A stretch of DNA of 64,000 nt, from positions 4,487,597 to 4,551,596 of the forward strand of contig NZ_CP072392.1 in NCBI RefSeq assembly GCF_017742835.1, written 5' to 3'. This stretch comes from Aquabacter sp. L1I39. Lineage in GTDB: Bacteria; Pseudomonadota; Alphaproteobacteria; Rhizobiales; Xanthobacteraceae. This document shows positions 18,098 to 27,132 of this stretch, in pieces. The first letter of the stretch is position 1. Each line of letters begins with the position of its first letter. Position numbers and translations under genes: made by a program. Below the pieces are notes generated by a model. The model worked only from the letters and a program-made list of their open reading frames with translations, was not told the DNA's origin and did not search any database.

Positions 18098-19672
18098 ATG
18101 TCGCTGCTGGCCCGCACCTCCACCGTTTCCGCCGCCACGCTGGGCTCGCGGCTGCTGGGCTTTGCGCGGGATGCAGGCACGGCGGCGGTGCTGGGGGCGG
18201 GGCCGCTGGCGGATGCGCTCATGGCCGCTCTCTCTGTGCCGCTCCTGGCGCGACGGCTGTTGGCGGAAGGGGCGTTCAACGCCGCGCTGATCCCTGCTTT
18301 GTCCCGCGCGGAAGGGCGGGGGCAAGGGGAAGGGGAAGGGGAAGGGGAAGGGGGGAGGCAAGGCGGCGGGGCCCGGCGGCTGGCGCGGGCCTGTCTTCTC
18401 CTGCTCACAGGCCTGCTTGCGGGCCTTGCGGTGGCCGGCGCGGTCTTCATGCCCTGGCTCATCCAGGTGCTGGCGCCGGGCTTCAGCCTGGGGGGCGAGC
18501 GGGCGGATCTCGCCATCGCCTGCGGGCGGATCGCGCTGCTCTATCTGCCGCTCGCCGGGGCGGCGGCAATCTATGGGGCGGTGGCCAATGGGGCGCACCG
18601 GATTCTCCTGCCCGCGCTCGCGCCCCTCACCGCCAATGCGGTGGTGCTGGTGGCCATTGTCGGGCTGCTCGCGGCCGGGCTGGTGGCGACCGCGCAGGCG
18701 GCCTTGGTGATGGCGGGCTTTACGGTTCTCGCCGGCATTGCCCAACTCGTCCTCATGGCGGCCGCTGCCCGGGGCGCGCCGGCGGCGCCGGGCGGAGCCG
18801 TCGGGCGCGCCGAGTGGCGGGCCAGCCTTGCCGTGCTGCGCGCATCCGCGCCCGCTTTGCTGTTCGCCGGCCTCTCCCAGGTGCGCCTGCTGCTGGCGGC
18901 GGCGGTGGTGTCCTCGGTTCCGGGATCGGTGGCGGCGCTCAATTATGCCCAGCGCCTGGTGGACCTGCCGCTCGGCCTGGTAGGGGCGAGTGCTGGGGCG
19001 GTGCTGGTGCCACTGCTCGCCTCGGGCGCCGCCAAGGGCGACAAGGCGGAGCATGCCACGGGCGCGGCGCTCGCCGCCTTCGCGCTGGCCTTCCCGGCGG
19101 GTCTCGGCCTCCTGATGCTGGCCGAGCCCATCGTTACCGTGCTCTACCAGCGGGCGAGCTTCACGGCGGACGACACGCTGCTGACCGCCGGCCTGCTGCA
19201 GATGCTGGCGCTCTCGCTGCCGGCGCAGGGCCTGGAGCGGGTGCTGTGCGCCACCGCCATGAGCCATGGCCTGGAAAAGCCCGTGGAGCGCATCGGCCTG
19301 GCCTCCCTGGTGCTGGCTTTGGTGCTGGCCGTTCCGGCCTTCCACCTGTTCGGGCCGGAAGGGGCGGCGGGGGCGGTGGCCGCCTCCGCGCTGGCCTCCG
19401 CTTTGGCCATGCTCGCCCTTCTGATGCGGCGGGGGCATTTGGCGCTGACCGGGGCGACCCTTCGGCAGGGTGCGACGCTGCTTGTGGCGGGCGGGACCAT
19501 GGCGGGTCTGGTGGCGGTGGGCGCGGCGGCCTGGCCGGCCCCAGAGGCAGGCACGGTCCTCGGGCTGGTGCGGCTTGGTTGCCTGGTCCTGGCGGGCATG
19601 GCGGCCTATGGCGGCGTCTGGCTCCTGGGACGGGTGATGCTTTCCGGAGCTAAGCACCAAGAGGCGCCATGA
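18098..19672 (+). CDS. murJ: lipid II flippase
   Basis: An inner-membrane MOP-superfamily protein that flips the lipid-linked peptidoglycan precursor to the periplasm. The 524-residue protein has about 14 hydrophobic helices and the family N terminus (STVSAATLGSRLLGFARD, LLAEGAFNAALIPALS). ATG 18098 gives the canonical start; 18071 would add nine residues. Between TM2 and TM3 the loop contains a Gly-Glu repeat encoded by five AAGGGG units, followed by a glycine-rich stretch. The alpha/beta hydrolase gene follows. Confidence 0.93.
   Translation: MSLLARTSTVSAATLGSRLLGFARDAGTAAVLGAGPLADALMAALSVPLLARRLLAEGAFNAALIPALSRAEGRGQGEGEGEGEGGRQGGGARRLARACLLLLTGLLAGLAVAGAVFMPWLIQVLAPGFSLGGERADLAIACGRIALLYLPLAGAAAIYGAVANGAHRILLPALAPLTANAVVLVAIVGLLAAGLVATAQAALVMAGFTVLAGIAQLVLMAAAARGAPAAPGGAVGRAEWRASLAVLRASAPALLFAGLSQVRLLLAAAVVSSVPGSVAALNYAQRLVDLPLGLVGASAGAVLVPLLASGAAKGDKAEHATGAALAAFALAFPAGLGLLMLAEPIVTVLYQRASFTADDTLLTAGLLQMLALSLPAQGLERVLCATAMSHGLEKPVERIGLASLVLALVLAVPAFHLFGPEGAAGAVAASALASALAMLALLMRRGHLALTGATLRQGATLLVAGGTMAGLVAVGAAAWPAPEAGTVLGLVRLGCLVLAGMAAYGGVWLLGRVMLSGAKHQEAP
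18324..18353 (+). repeat. hexanucleotide repeat (AAGGGG)5 inside murJ
   Basis: Five perfect copies of AAGGGG encode alternating Gly-Glu in a predicted loop of MurJ. The unit length is a multiple of three, so slippage would change loop length without shifting the frame. Confidence 0.9.
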
Positions 19673-19770
19673 CCGCGCCACGGAAGGCTTTGCAGGGCCG
19701 GCGCGGCGCTTTATCGGTGGGACACCGCCACGGGACTGAGGCCCGGTCCCCGCGCCCGAGAAGGATGGCC

Positions 19771-20634
19771 ATGACCACGTGCAGTTCTTTCGCCTATGCC
19801 AGCGATGACGCCCACGCTCTGTTCGGCCGCCGCTGGGGCACGGAGAGCAAGGAAACCCCGCTCGTCTGCCTGCCCGGCCTGACGCGCTCCTCCACTGATT
19901 TCGAGGCCCTCGCCGAGGCGCTGGCCGAACGGGGCCGGCAGGTGGTGGCGCTGGATTTTCGCGGCCGGGGCGGCTCGGCCTATGCGCCCTACACCACCTA
20001 TAATGTGGCCCAGGAGGCCCGTGACACGGTGAAGGGCCTCGCCAGCCTCGGCATCACCAACGCTCATTTCCTTGGCACCTCGCGCGGCGGCCTCGTCATG
20101 ATGATGCTGGCGCTCACCGCGCCGGATCTGCTGGGGGGCTGCATCTTCAACGATATCGGCCCGGTGGTTGAGACCGCGGGCATCGCCCGCATCACCGGCT
20201 ATGTGGGCGCCCCGCCGCCGCCCGCCTGGCCGGATCTGGTCGCGCGGCTGAAGGCCGAGCAGGGCGCGCTCTTCCCCCGCCTCACCGCCGAGGAATGGGA
20301 GCGCTATGCCCGGCAGATCTATGCCGACCATGACGGCGTGCCCAAGCTCGCCTATGACCCGGCCATCGCCGAGGCCTTCAAGGAATTCGACCCAACCAAG
20401 CCGCTGCCCGCCTTCTGGGAGGGCTTCGACGCCCTGGCAGACAAGCCGCTCCTGGTCATTCACGGGGCCCTGTCCGATGTGCTGTCCTCCGCCACGGTGG
20501 AGGCCATGGCCGACCGACACCGGGGCACGGAGGTCTACACGGTGGACGGCCAGGGCCATGCTCCGCTGTTGTGGGATGCGCGCAGCCACAAGGTGATTGC
20601 CAATTTCCTGGCGCGGATCGAAGAGGCGGTCTGA
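19771..20634 (+). CDS. alpha/beta hydrolase
   Basis: A 287-residue alpha/beta-fold hydrolase. The nucleophile elbow is GTSRGG (Ser about 104), a GLTRSS segment near residue 36 could form the oxyanion hole, and the catalytic histidine is in GQGHAPLL near the C terminus. There is no signal peptide, so it is probably cytoplasmic. The substrate is unclear. I start at ATG 19771, since GAGAAGG is well spaced for it; ATG 19765 is too close, and an ATG overlapping the murJ stop (19669) would add 34 unlike residues. Confidence 0.85.
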   Translation: MTTCSSFAYASDDAHALFGRRWGTESKETPLVCLPGLTRSSTDFEALAEALAERGRQVVALDFRGRGGSAYAPYTTYNVAQEARDTVKGLASLGITNAHFLGTSRGGLVMMMLALTAPDLLGGCIFNDIGPVVETAGIARITGYVGAPPPPAWPDLVARLKAEQGALFPRLTAEEWERYARQIYADHDGVPKLAYDPAIAEAFKEFDPTKPLPAFWEGFDALADKPLLVIHGALSDVLSSATVEAMADRHRGTEVYTVDGQGHAPLLWDARSHKVIANFLARIEEAV

Positions 20635-20874
20635 CGGCCGGCAGCACGGCGCGCCCGCCGGCTAAGCGTCCGCCGCGTCTCCCCGCATGCCGCCCCTTGC
20701 CGCGCCCCATCGGGCGTGGCATGAGGCGGCTCGTCCAAGCGGGCGTTGCGCGGTGCGCCATCGGCGTGGGCGCGGCGCGCCCGCATCTTCTGTTGGGCGT
20801 GGGCAGTCTCGCCCGCGTCCCGTCGTGTCGGACGGTCTGCTCCGCAGGGGAGCGCCGTCCCTGAGGAGGTCGCC

Positions 20875-21909
20875 ATGGCGGCGGTCGCGGAACGCGTCTT
20901 CTCCGGTGTTCAGCCCACCGGCAATCTGCATCTCGGCAATTATCTCGGCGCCATCAAGCGCTTCGTGGAGCTCCAGCAGAGCCACGACTGCATCTATTGC
21001 GTGGTGGACCTGCATGCCATCACAGTCTGGCAGGAGCCCGAGGAGCTGAAGCGCCACACCCGCGAGGTCACGGCCGCCTTCATCGCCTGCGGCATCGACC
21101 CCAAGAAGCACATCGTCTTCAACCAGAGCCAGGTGTCCGGCCACGCCGAACTGGCCTGGATCTTCAATTGCGTCGCCCGCATGGGCTGGCTCAACCGCAT
21201 GACGCAGTTCAAGGAGAAGGCCGGCAAGGACCGCGAGAATGTCTCGGTGGGCCTGTTCGCCTACCCGACCCTCATGGCCGCCGACATCCTGCTCTACCGC
21301 GCCACCCATGTGCCGGTGGGCGAGGACCAGAAGCAGCATCTGGAGCTGACCCGCGACATCGCGCAGAAGTTCAACGTGGATTTCGCCCCCTCCATCGCGG
21401 CCCTCGGCCACACTGACGGCTATTTCCCGCTGACCGAGCCGCTCATCGCCGGCCCCGCCACCCGCGTCATGAGCCTGCGCGACGGCTCCAAGAAGATGTC
21501 CAAGTCGGATGCTTCCGACTTCTCGCGCATCAACCTCACCGACGATGCGGACGCCATCGCCGGCAAGGTGCGCCGGGCGAAGACCGATCCCGAGCCTCTG
21601 CCCTCCGAGGAGGCGGGCCTCAAGACCCGTCCCGAGGCGGACAATCTGGTGGGCATCTATGCGGCGCTCAGCGACATCACCAAGGAGAAGGTGCTGACCG
21701 AGTTCGGCGGCGCCCAGTTCTCCACCTTCAAGGCGGCGCTGGTGGACCTGGCGGTGGCCAAGCTGGGCCCCATCGGCGGCGAGATGCAGCGCCTGATGGC
21801 CGACACCTCCGCCATCGACGCCATCCTGCGGGATGGTGCCGAGCGGGCGCGGGTGATTGCCGATGCCACCATCCGCGATGTGAAGGACATTGTCGGCATG
21901 GTGCGCTGA
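20875..21909 (+). CDS. trpS: tryptophanyl-tRNA synthetase
   Basis: A class I synthetase that charges tRNA-Trp. The 344-residue protein has the HIGH-like motif [12 protein letters not shown] near residue 15 and KMSKS ([10 protein letters not shown]) at about residue 205. The ATG at 20875 has a strong GAGGAGG upstream. Length is normal for bacteria. It is the first of two genes on this strand before ubiG, with 142 bases between them. Confidence 0.97.
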   Translation: MAAVAERVFSGVQPTGNLHLGNYLGAIKRFVELQQSHDCIYCVVDLHAITVWQEPEELKRHTREVTAAFIACGIDPKKHIVFNQSQVSGHAELAWIFNCVARMGWLNRMTQFKEKAGKDRENVSVGLFAYPTLMAADILLYRATHVPVGEDQKQHLELTRDIAQKFNVDFAPSIAALGHTDGYFPLTEPLIAGPATRVMSLRDGSKKMSKSDASDFSRINLTDDADAIAGKVRRAKTDPEPLPSEEAGLKTRPEADNLVGIYAALSDITKEKVLTEFGGAQFSTFKAALVDLAVAKLGPIGGEMQRLMADTSAIDAILRDGAERARVIADATIRDVKDIVGMVR

Positions 21910-22051
21910 GGCGCATCGGCTGATTTCGGCAGCGCGATGCGGGTGCGACGCGCCTCGCCTTCAAGGCGGGGCGAAACGCCCCGCTTCGCCGCCCTTGCCG
22001 GGCCGTCCGCGCCTCCCTAGGTGGAAGGGGCCGGGCACATTGGAGAGAGCC

Positions 22052-22795
22052 ATGAACGAGGCGCGCACCACGGTCGATCCCGCTGAGGTCGCCTTCTTCG
22101 AGGCGCTCGGCGCCGAATGGTGGGACCCCAAGGGCAAGATGGCTCCCCTCCATGGCATGAACCCCGCCCGCCTCGCCTTCCTGCGCGATCTGCTGGTGCG
22201 CCGCTTCCACCGCGATCCCAAGTCCATGCGGCCCCTGAAGGGCCTGCGCATCCTCGACATCGGCTGCGGCGGCGGGCTCCTGTCCGAGCCTTTGGCGCGG
22301 ATGGGCGCCGACGTGGTGGGCGTCGATCCCGCCCCCGGAAACGTCGATGTGGCGCGCCTCCATGCGGAGCAGAGCGGGCTTCAGATCGATTATCGCGCCG
22401 CGACCGCCGAGGAATTGGCGGATGCGGGCGAGACGTTTGACGCCGTGCTGGCCCTCGAAGTGGTGGAGCATGTGTCGGATGTGGCGGCCTTCCTGCGCGC
22501 CACCACCGCCTTGGTGGCGCCCGGCGGGGTGATCGTGCTCTCCACCCTCAACCGCACGGGCAAGAGCTTCGCATTGGCCATCGTGGGCGCGGAATACATC
22601 CTGCGCTGGCTGCCGCCGGGAACCCATAGCTGGCAAAAGTTCGTCACGCCGGGCGAAATGGAAGCCGGGCTCGCGGCCTGCGGCTTCTCGCCGGTGGAGA
22701 TGATCGGCTTCGTCTATGATCCCCTGTCGGGGGCCTGGAGCCTCTCCCCCGACATGGACGTGAACTATTTCCTGGCGGCCGAGAAGGCCGCCTAA
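22052..22795 (+). CDS. ubiG: ubiquinone biosynthesis O-methyltransferase
   Basis: A SAM-dependent O-methyltransferase acting twice in ubiquinone synthesis. The 247-residue protein has the family opening (EVAFFEALGAEWWDPKGKM) and the SAM-binding motif DIGCGGGLLSEPLARMGA. ATG 22052 follows GGAGAGAG. The last codons (AEKAA-stop) lie inside a 27-bp tandem repeat that continues past the stop and repeats the same tail out to a second stop. galE converges from the other side. Confidence 0.95.
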   Translation: MNEARTTVDPAEVAFFEALGAEWWDPKGKMAPLHGMNPARLAFLRDLLVRRFHRDPKSMRPLKGLRILDIGCGGGLLSEPLARMGADVVGVDPAPGNVDVARLHAEQSGLQIDYRAATAEELADAGETFDAVLALEVVEHVSDVAAFLRATTALVAPGGVIVLSTLNRTGKSFALAIVGAEYILRWLPPGTHSWQKFVTPGEMEAGLAACGFSPVEMIGFVYDPLSGAWSLSPDMDVNYFLAAEKAA

Positions 22796-22844
22796 CGTCT
22801 CGTGGCCGAGAAGGCCGCCTGACATCTCGCGGCTGAGAAGGCCG
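22781..22844 (+). repeat. 27-bp tandem repeat across the ubiG stop
   Basis: Units start at 22781, 22808 and 22835, each beginning GAGAAGGCCG. The first two are nearly identical over 27 bases; the third is partial. Unit 1 contains the ubiG stop (TAA), and unit 2 repeats AEKAA followed by TGA in the same frame. Confidence 0.9.
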
Positions 22845-22860
22845 GCGGATCGCCGGCCTT
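22838..22860. terminator. hairpin between convergent ubiG and galE
   Basis: A perfect 10-bp stem AAGGCCGGCG/CGCCGGCCTT with a 3-base loop. T-tracts are weak on both sides, so it may act as a modest bidirectional terminator. Confidence 0.6.
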
Positions 22861-22867
22861 GGCCGTT

Positions 22868-23863
22868 TCACGCCACCGTGCGCAGCCGGTCGTCCAGCTG
22901 CCGTTCCCAGGCGAGCGCGTGGGCGACGATGGTGGGCAGGTCGTCCAGCTTCGGCGTCCAGCCGAGCGCCGCGCGGATGCGGTCGGCCTTGGCCACCACG
23001 GCGGCGGGATCGCCGGCGCGGCGGGGCGCATAGTCCACCTTGAAGTCGACCCTGGACGCCTCCTTCACGGCTTTCAGCACCTCGAGCACCGAATAGCCCC
23101 GGCCATAGCCGCAATTATAGGTGCCGCTCTCCCCGCCCGCGCGCAGGTGCCGCAGGGCGTCCAGATGGGCGGCCACGAGGTCGGCCACATGGATATAGTC
23201 CCGCAGGCACGTGCCGTCTGGGGTGGGATAGTCGGTGCCATAGACCTGGATGCCCGCCCTTTTGCCGAGCGCTGTCTCGCAGGCGACCTTGATGAGATGG
23301 GTCGCCCCCGCCGTCGACTGGCCCGTGCGCCCCTTGGGATCGCCCCCCGCCACGTTGAAATATCGCAGGGCCACATAGTGCAGCGGCTTCGCCACCGCCG
23401 TGTCCTGCAGCATCCACTCGCTCATGAGCTTGGAGCGGCCATAGGGCGAGATGGGCGAGAGCACGGCGTCCTCAGCCACCGGGTCGATGCCCACCATGCC
23501 ATAGACGGCCGCCGTGGAGGAGAAGATGAAATGGGGAATGCCCGCCTTTACCACGCTGGCGAGCAGCGCCCGGGTCTTCACCGTGTTGGCGAGATAATAG
23601 CCGAGCGGATCGGCCACCGAATCAGGCACCACGATGCGGGCAGCGAAGTGGATGACGGCATCGATGGCATGTTCGTCGACGATGCGGGCCACGAGCTCGG
23701 GATCGCTCACATCGCCCAGGACGAACGTGGCCTCAGGGGCCACCGCCCAGCGGAAGCCGGTGGACAGGTCGTCCAGCACCACCACCTTTTCGCCCGCATC
23801 GAGAAGCGCAAGAACCATGTGGCTACCGATATAGCCGGCGCCACCCGTCACCAGAACCGCCAT
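22868..23863 (-). CDS. galE: UDP-glucose 4-epimerase
   Basis: Interconverts UDP-glucose and UDP-galactose for polysaccharide synthesis. The 331-residue short-chain dehydrogenase-type protein has the NAD-binding motif TGGAGYIGSH at the N terminus and the catalytic YGRSK (Tyr-x-x-x-Lys) near residue 145. It is divergent from galU, whose product makes its substrate UDP-glucose. The 263-bp gap between them probably holds both promoters. Confidence 0.95.
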   Translation of the reverse strand: MAVLVTGGAGYIGSHMVLALLDAGEKVVVLDDLSTGFRWAVAPEATFVLGDVSDPELVARIVDEHAIDAVIHFAARIVVPDSVADPLGYYLANTVKTRALLASVVKAGIPHFIFSSTAAVYGMVGIDPVAEDAVLSPISPYGRSKLMSEWMLQDTAVAKPLHYVALRYFNVAGGDPKGRTGQSTAGATHLIKVACETALGKRAGIQVYGTDYPTPDGTCLRDYIHVADLVAAHLDALRHLRAGGESGTYNCGYGRGYSVLEVLKAVKEASRVDFKVDYAPRRAGDPAAVVAKADRIRAALGWTPKLDDLPTIVAHALAWERQLDDRLRTVA

Positions 23864-24126
23864 CTTTCCCGATCTCCGTGTGCCGGCAGACCCTGGTGCA
23901 GGCGCGCGGCGCGGTCAATGCGAAGAAACAATCCGGGCGCTGCGGCGTTCCTCAACCCGACACGGGGCGGCCATGCTTGCGCCGGCGCGGCTGTCGATTT
24001 TTTGTCCTTCTGCACCGCGGAAGCCGGAAACCGGCATTTTGCAGCGCAGCACCTTCACCTTGGCGCTTCCCTTCCCGGCGCCGGGGCATTAGGGATTTCG
24101 GACGTCTCAAGATTTGGTGAGCATCA

Positions 24127-25023
24127 ATGCCCAAGCCTTTGCGTAAAGCCATTCTCCCGGTCGCCGGCCTCGGCACGCGCTTCCTGCCCGCGACCAAGGC
24201 GGTGCCGAAGGAGATGCTCACGGTGGTCGATCGTCCCGTGGTGCAGCATGTGGTGGACGAGGCCCGTGCCGCCGGCATCGAGCACATCGTCTTCGTTACC
24301 GGCCGCAACAAGGCGGTGATCGAGGACCATTTCGATCGCCAGTTCGAGCTGGAAAAGACCCTCTCGGACCGCGGCAAGACCAAGGAACTGGAGCAGCTCG
24401 ACCGCGACACCCCGAAGGCCGGCACCACCTCCTTCACCCGCCAGCAACTGCCGCTCGGCCTTGGCCATGCGGTGTGGTGCGCCCGCGACCTGATCGACGA
24501 CGAGCCGTTCGCGCTGCTGCTGCCCGACATGCTCCACCTGCCCAAGAATGGCGGCAAGGGATGCCTGGCGGAGATGGTGGAGGTCTATAACCGCACCGGC
24601 GGCAACGTGATTTCCGTCTATGAGGTGCCCGAGGACCAGACCAACCAGTACGGCATCGTCGGCACCGCCCCCACCCATGGCGGGGTGAACGAGATCGTGC
24701 AGATGGTGGAGAAGCCGGCGCTCGGCACCGCCCCCACCAACCTCGCCATTTCCGGCCGCTACATCCTCCAGCCCACCATTTTCGACCTGCTGGCCCGCCA
24801 GGACCGGGGTGCGGGCGGCGAGATCCAGCTCACCGATTCCATGCTCAAGCTGATGGAGCGCGAGCGCTTTTTCTCCGTGACCTTCGATGGGCCGGTCTAT
24901 GATTGCGGCTCCAAGATCGGGTTCCTGATGGCCAATGTGGCCTATGCGCTCTCCCGTCCCGACATCGCCCCTGAGTTCCGCGCGGCGCTGGGGGAGATGT
25001 TGCAGGGCGGTAACGTCGACTGA
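24127..25023 (+). CDS. galU: UTP-glucose-1-phosphate uridylyltransferase
   Basis: Makes UDP-glucose from UTP and glucose 1-phosphate. The 298-residue protein has the nucleotidyltransferase opening ([24 protein letters not shown]), plus [10 protein letters not shown] and VEKPA motifs typical of bacterial GalU. It is paired divergently with galE. The gap to the downstream pmtA-like gene is about 117 bases, so cotranscription is possible. Confidence 0.96.
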   Translation: MPKPLRKAILPVAGLGTRFLPATKAVPKEMLTVVDRPVVQHVVDEARAAGIEHIVFVTGRNKAVIEDHFDRQFELEKTLSDRGKTKELEQLDRDTPKAGTTSFTRQQLPLGLGHAVWCARDLIDDEPFALLLPDMLHLPKNGGKGCLAEMVEVYNRTGGNVISVYEVPEDQTNQYGIVGTAPTHGGVNEIVQMVEKPALGTAPTNLAISGRYILQPTIFDLLARQDRGAGGEIQLTDSMLKLMERERFFSVTFDGPVYDCGSKIGFLMANVAYALSRPDIAPEFRAALGEMLQGGNVD

Positions 25024-25140
25024 AAGACGGAACGGAAGGGCGGGGTGGAGAGCGTGCGGGGGACCCCGCGCGCCTTGACCCGGCCCCCGTTCCCGTCTAA
25101 TCGCCGACCACCTGTCCTCCCCAGGAGTGGAGTCGACCGC

Positions 25141-25743
25141 ATGCTGCAGTCCCAAGATCGTCACTACGCGCCCGTGAAGCCGAAGTTCGACGATGAGATC
25201 CGGTTCCTGCAGTCCTGGTTCCAGAGCCCCCTCAAGACCGGCGCGGTCTCGCCCTCCGGGCGGGCCCTCGCCAAGATGATGGCCTCCTATCTCGATCCAG
25301 CCATTCCCGGCCCGGTGATCGAACTTGGGCCAGGCACCGGCCCCGTCACGAAGGCGCTGCTCGACCGGGGCTTTGCGCCCGAGCGCCTGTTCCTGATCGA
25401 ATATAACCGCGAATTCTGCTCGCTGCTGCGCCTGCGTTATCCGGGCGTGACGGTGCTGCATGGCGATGCCTATGCCATGGCCGATACGCTGAAGGGCCGC
25501 CTGCCGGCCCCGGCGGTGGGCGTGATCTCCTCCCTGCCGCTCTTCACCCGCTCGCCGGCGGACCGGGAGCGGATGGTGGAAGAGGCCTTCGACCTCTCCG
25601 TGCCCAACGCGCCCTTCGTGCAGTTTACCTATGCCGTGGTCTCTCCCGTGCCGCTGAAGCCGGGCCAGATCGATGGCGAGCGGTCGCCCCGCGTGTGGAT
25701 GAACCTGCCTCCGGCCCGGGTATGGGCCTATCGCCGGCCGTGA
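25141..25743 (+). CDS. phospholipid N-methyltransferase (PmtA-like)
   Basis: A 200-residue class I SAM methyltransferase. Motif I is VIELGPGTGPVTKALL, and the N terminus FLQSWFQSPLKTGAVSPS matches proteobacterial PmtA, which methylates phosphatidylethanolamine towards phosphatidylcholine at the inner membrane, and also the related ribosomal adenine dimethyltransferase-like group. I favour PmtA from size and the SSLPLFTRS segment, but the methyl acceptor is not proved. Start ATG 25141. Confidence 0.8.
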   Translation: MLQSQDRHYAPVKPKFDDEIRFLQSWFQSPLKTGAVSPSGRALAKMMASYLDPAIPGPVIELGPGTGPVTKALLDRGFAPERLFLIEYNREFCSLLRLRYPGVTVLHGDAYAMADTLKGRLPAPAVGVISSLPLFTRSPADRERMVEEAFDLSVPNAPFVQFTYAVVSPVPLKPGQIDGERSPRVWMNLPPARVWAYRRP

Positions 25744-25798
25744 TGCTTGCGCCTCCCATCGGGGAGGTTGCCCGCCACCCGAGGGTGGGAGCCCGGCC

Positions 25799-26380
25799 GT
25801 GACCTCCTTCCTGTATGTCAGCCATCCGCAGGTGAAGGTTGACCCCAAGGTCCCGGTGCCGGATTGGGGTCTTTCGGACGTGGGCCGCGCGCGGGCGCAG
25901 GCCTTCGCTGCCCGTCAGCCCCTCACGGGCACGGCCCGCATTGTTTCCAGCGACGAATGCAAGGCCAAGGAGACAGCCGCCTGCCTCTCCCATGCGCTTG
26001 GCGTACCGGTGGAGGTGCGTGCCGACATGCATGAGAATGATCGCTCCGCCACCGGCTTCCTGCCCGAGGCCGAGTTCCAGGCGGTGGCCGACGCCTTCTT
26101 CGCTCACCCCGAGACGAGCGTACGCGGCTGGGAGCGGGCCATCGACGCCCAGGCCCGCATCGTGCGTGCGGTGACCGAGGAGATCGCCCGGGCTCCTGAT
26201 GCGCCGACCATTTTCGTTGGTCATGGCGGGGTGGGGACCCTGCTTCTGTGCCATCTGGCTGAAAGGCCCATTTCCCGCGTCCACGATCAGCCCCCCGTCG
26301 GTGGCGGCTGCTGGTATGGTTGGACCAATACCCGGCGCCCAGACCGATGGCGCGCCATGGAGGAAGGCTTGACCCCATGA
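25799..26380 (+). CDS. histidine phosphatase-superfamily protein
   Basis: A 193-residue protein resembling phosphoglycerate-mutase-like phosphatases. The catalytic-histidine motif reads YVSHPQV rather than the usual RHGxT, yet VGHGGVG near the C terminus and the SSDECKAKETA segment fit the fold. The changed first motif makes full catalytic activity uncertain. It starts with GTG 25799. Its stop overlaps the pyrF start (ATGA), so the two are probably translationally coupled. Confidence 0.8.
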   Translation: MTSFLYVSHPQVKVDPKVPVPDWGLSDVGRARAQAFAARQPLTGTARIVSSDECKAKETAACLSHALGVPVEVRADMHENDRSATGFLPEAEFQAVADAFFAHPETSVRGWERAIDAQARIVRAVTEEIARAPDAPTIFVGHGGVGTLLLCHLAERPISRVHDQPPVGGGCWYGWTNTRRPDRWRAMEEGLTP

Positions 26381-27111
26381 GTGCAACCGCTCTTTCCCTT
26401 CCCCCGTCTCCGTTTGGCCCGGATCCCCGCGACCGCCTGATCGTGGCCCTGGACTTTCCCTCCACCGCTGCCGCCGAGGCCATGGTCTGGCAGCTGGGCG
26501 ATGCGGTGACCTTCTACAAGATCGGCCTGGAACTGACCGTCTCCGGCGGCCTCGACCTCGCCGCCGACCTGATCGGCGCGGGCAAGAAGGTGTTCCTGGA
26601 CCTCAAGCTCCACGACATCGACAATACGGTGGAGCGGGCCACCGCCGCCGCCGCCGAGCGTGGCTTCACCATCCTCACCGTCCATGCTTATCCCAAGACG
26701 CTCGCCGCCGCCGCCCGTGGCGCGGCCGGGAGTGCGCTCAACGTGCTGGGCGTGACCGTGCTCACCTCCTATGACGACGCCGACCTCGCCACCGCCGGCT
26801 ATGCCCGCTCCGTGGACGAGACGGTTCTGATGCGCGCCGGGCAGGTGCGGGAGGCGGGCGTCGCCGGCGTCATCTGCGCGCCCACGGATGCCGAGCGCGT
26901 GCGCCCGCTGCTGGCGCCGCACCAATTGGTGGTCACCCCCGGCGTGCGCCCCGCCGGCGCGGCGGTGGGCGACCAGAAGCGCGTCGCCACCCCCGCCGAT
27001 GCCTTCGCGGCCGGCGCCAACGGCATCGTGGTGGGCCGCCCCGTCATTGCCGCCTCCGACCCCGGCGCGGCGGCACGGGCGATCCTGGACGAGATCAAGC
27101 CCTTCCTCTGA
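26377..27111 (+). CDS. pyrF: orotidine 5'-phosphate decarboxylase
   Basis: Catalyses the last step of UMP synthesis. The 244-residue protein has the catalytic motif DLKLHDIDNT, KIGLEL upstream and TPGVRP near the C terminus. ATG 26377 overlaps the stop of the phosphatase gene by four bases. The DUF1330 gene follows after 21 bases. Confidence 0.96.
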   Translation: MSATALSLPPSPFGPDPRDRLIVALDFPSTAAAEAMVWQLGDAVTFYKIGLELTVSGGLDLAADLIGAGKKVFLDLKLHDIDNTVERATAAAAERGFTILTVHAYPKTLAAAARGAAGSALNVLGVTVLTSYDDADLATAGYARSVDETVLMRAGQVREAGVAGVICAPTDAERVRPLLAPHQLVVTPGVRPAGAAVGDQKRVATPADAFAAGANGIVVGRPVIAASDPGAAARAILDEIKPFL

Positions 27112-27132
27112 GCGCACGAAAGGGGCGGCCAC

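Noticed and set aside
18324..18353. Tandem repeat considered as part of a CRISPR or minisatellite array
   Set aside because: The units are 6 bp without spacers, inside a coding frame.
17791..19653. Plus-strand open frame overlapping murJ in another frame
   Set aside because: Composition is glycine/arginine/alanine-rich with no motif, while the murJ frame has proper membrane helices.
25745..25790. CCTCCC/GGGAGG hairpin after the pmtA-like gene as a terminator
   Set aside because: There is no T-tract, and the following gene lies close on the same strand, so evidence is insufficient.
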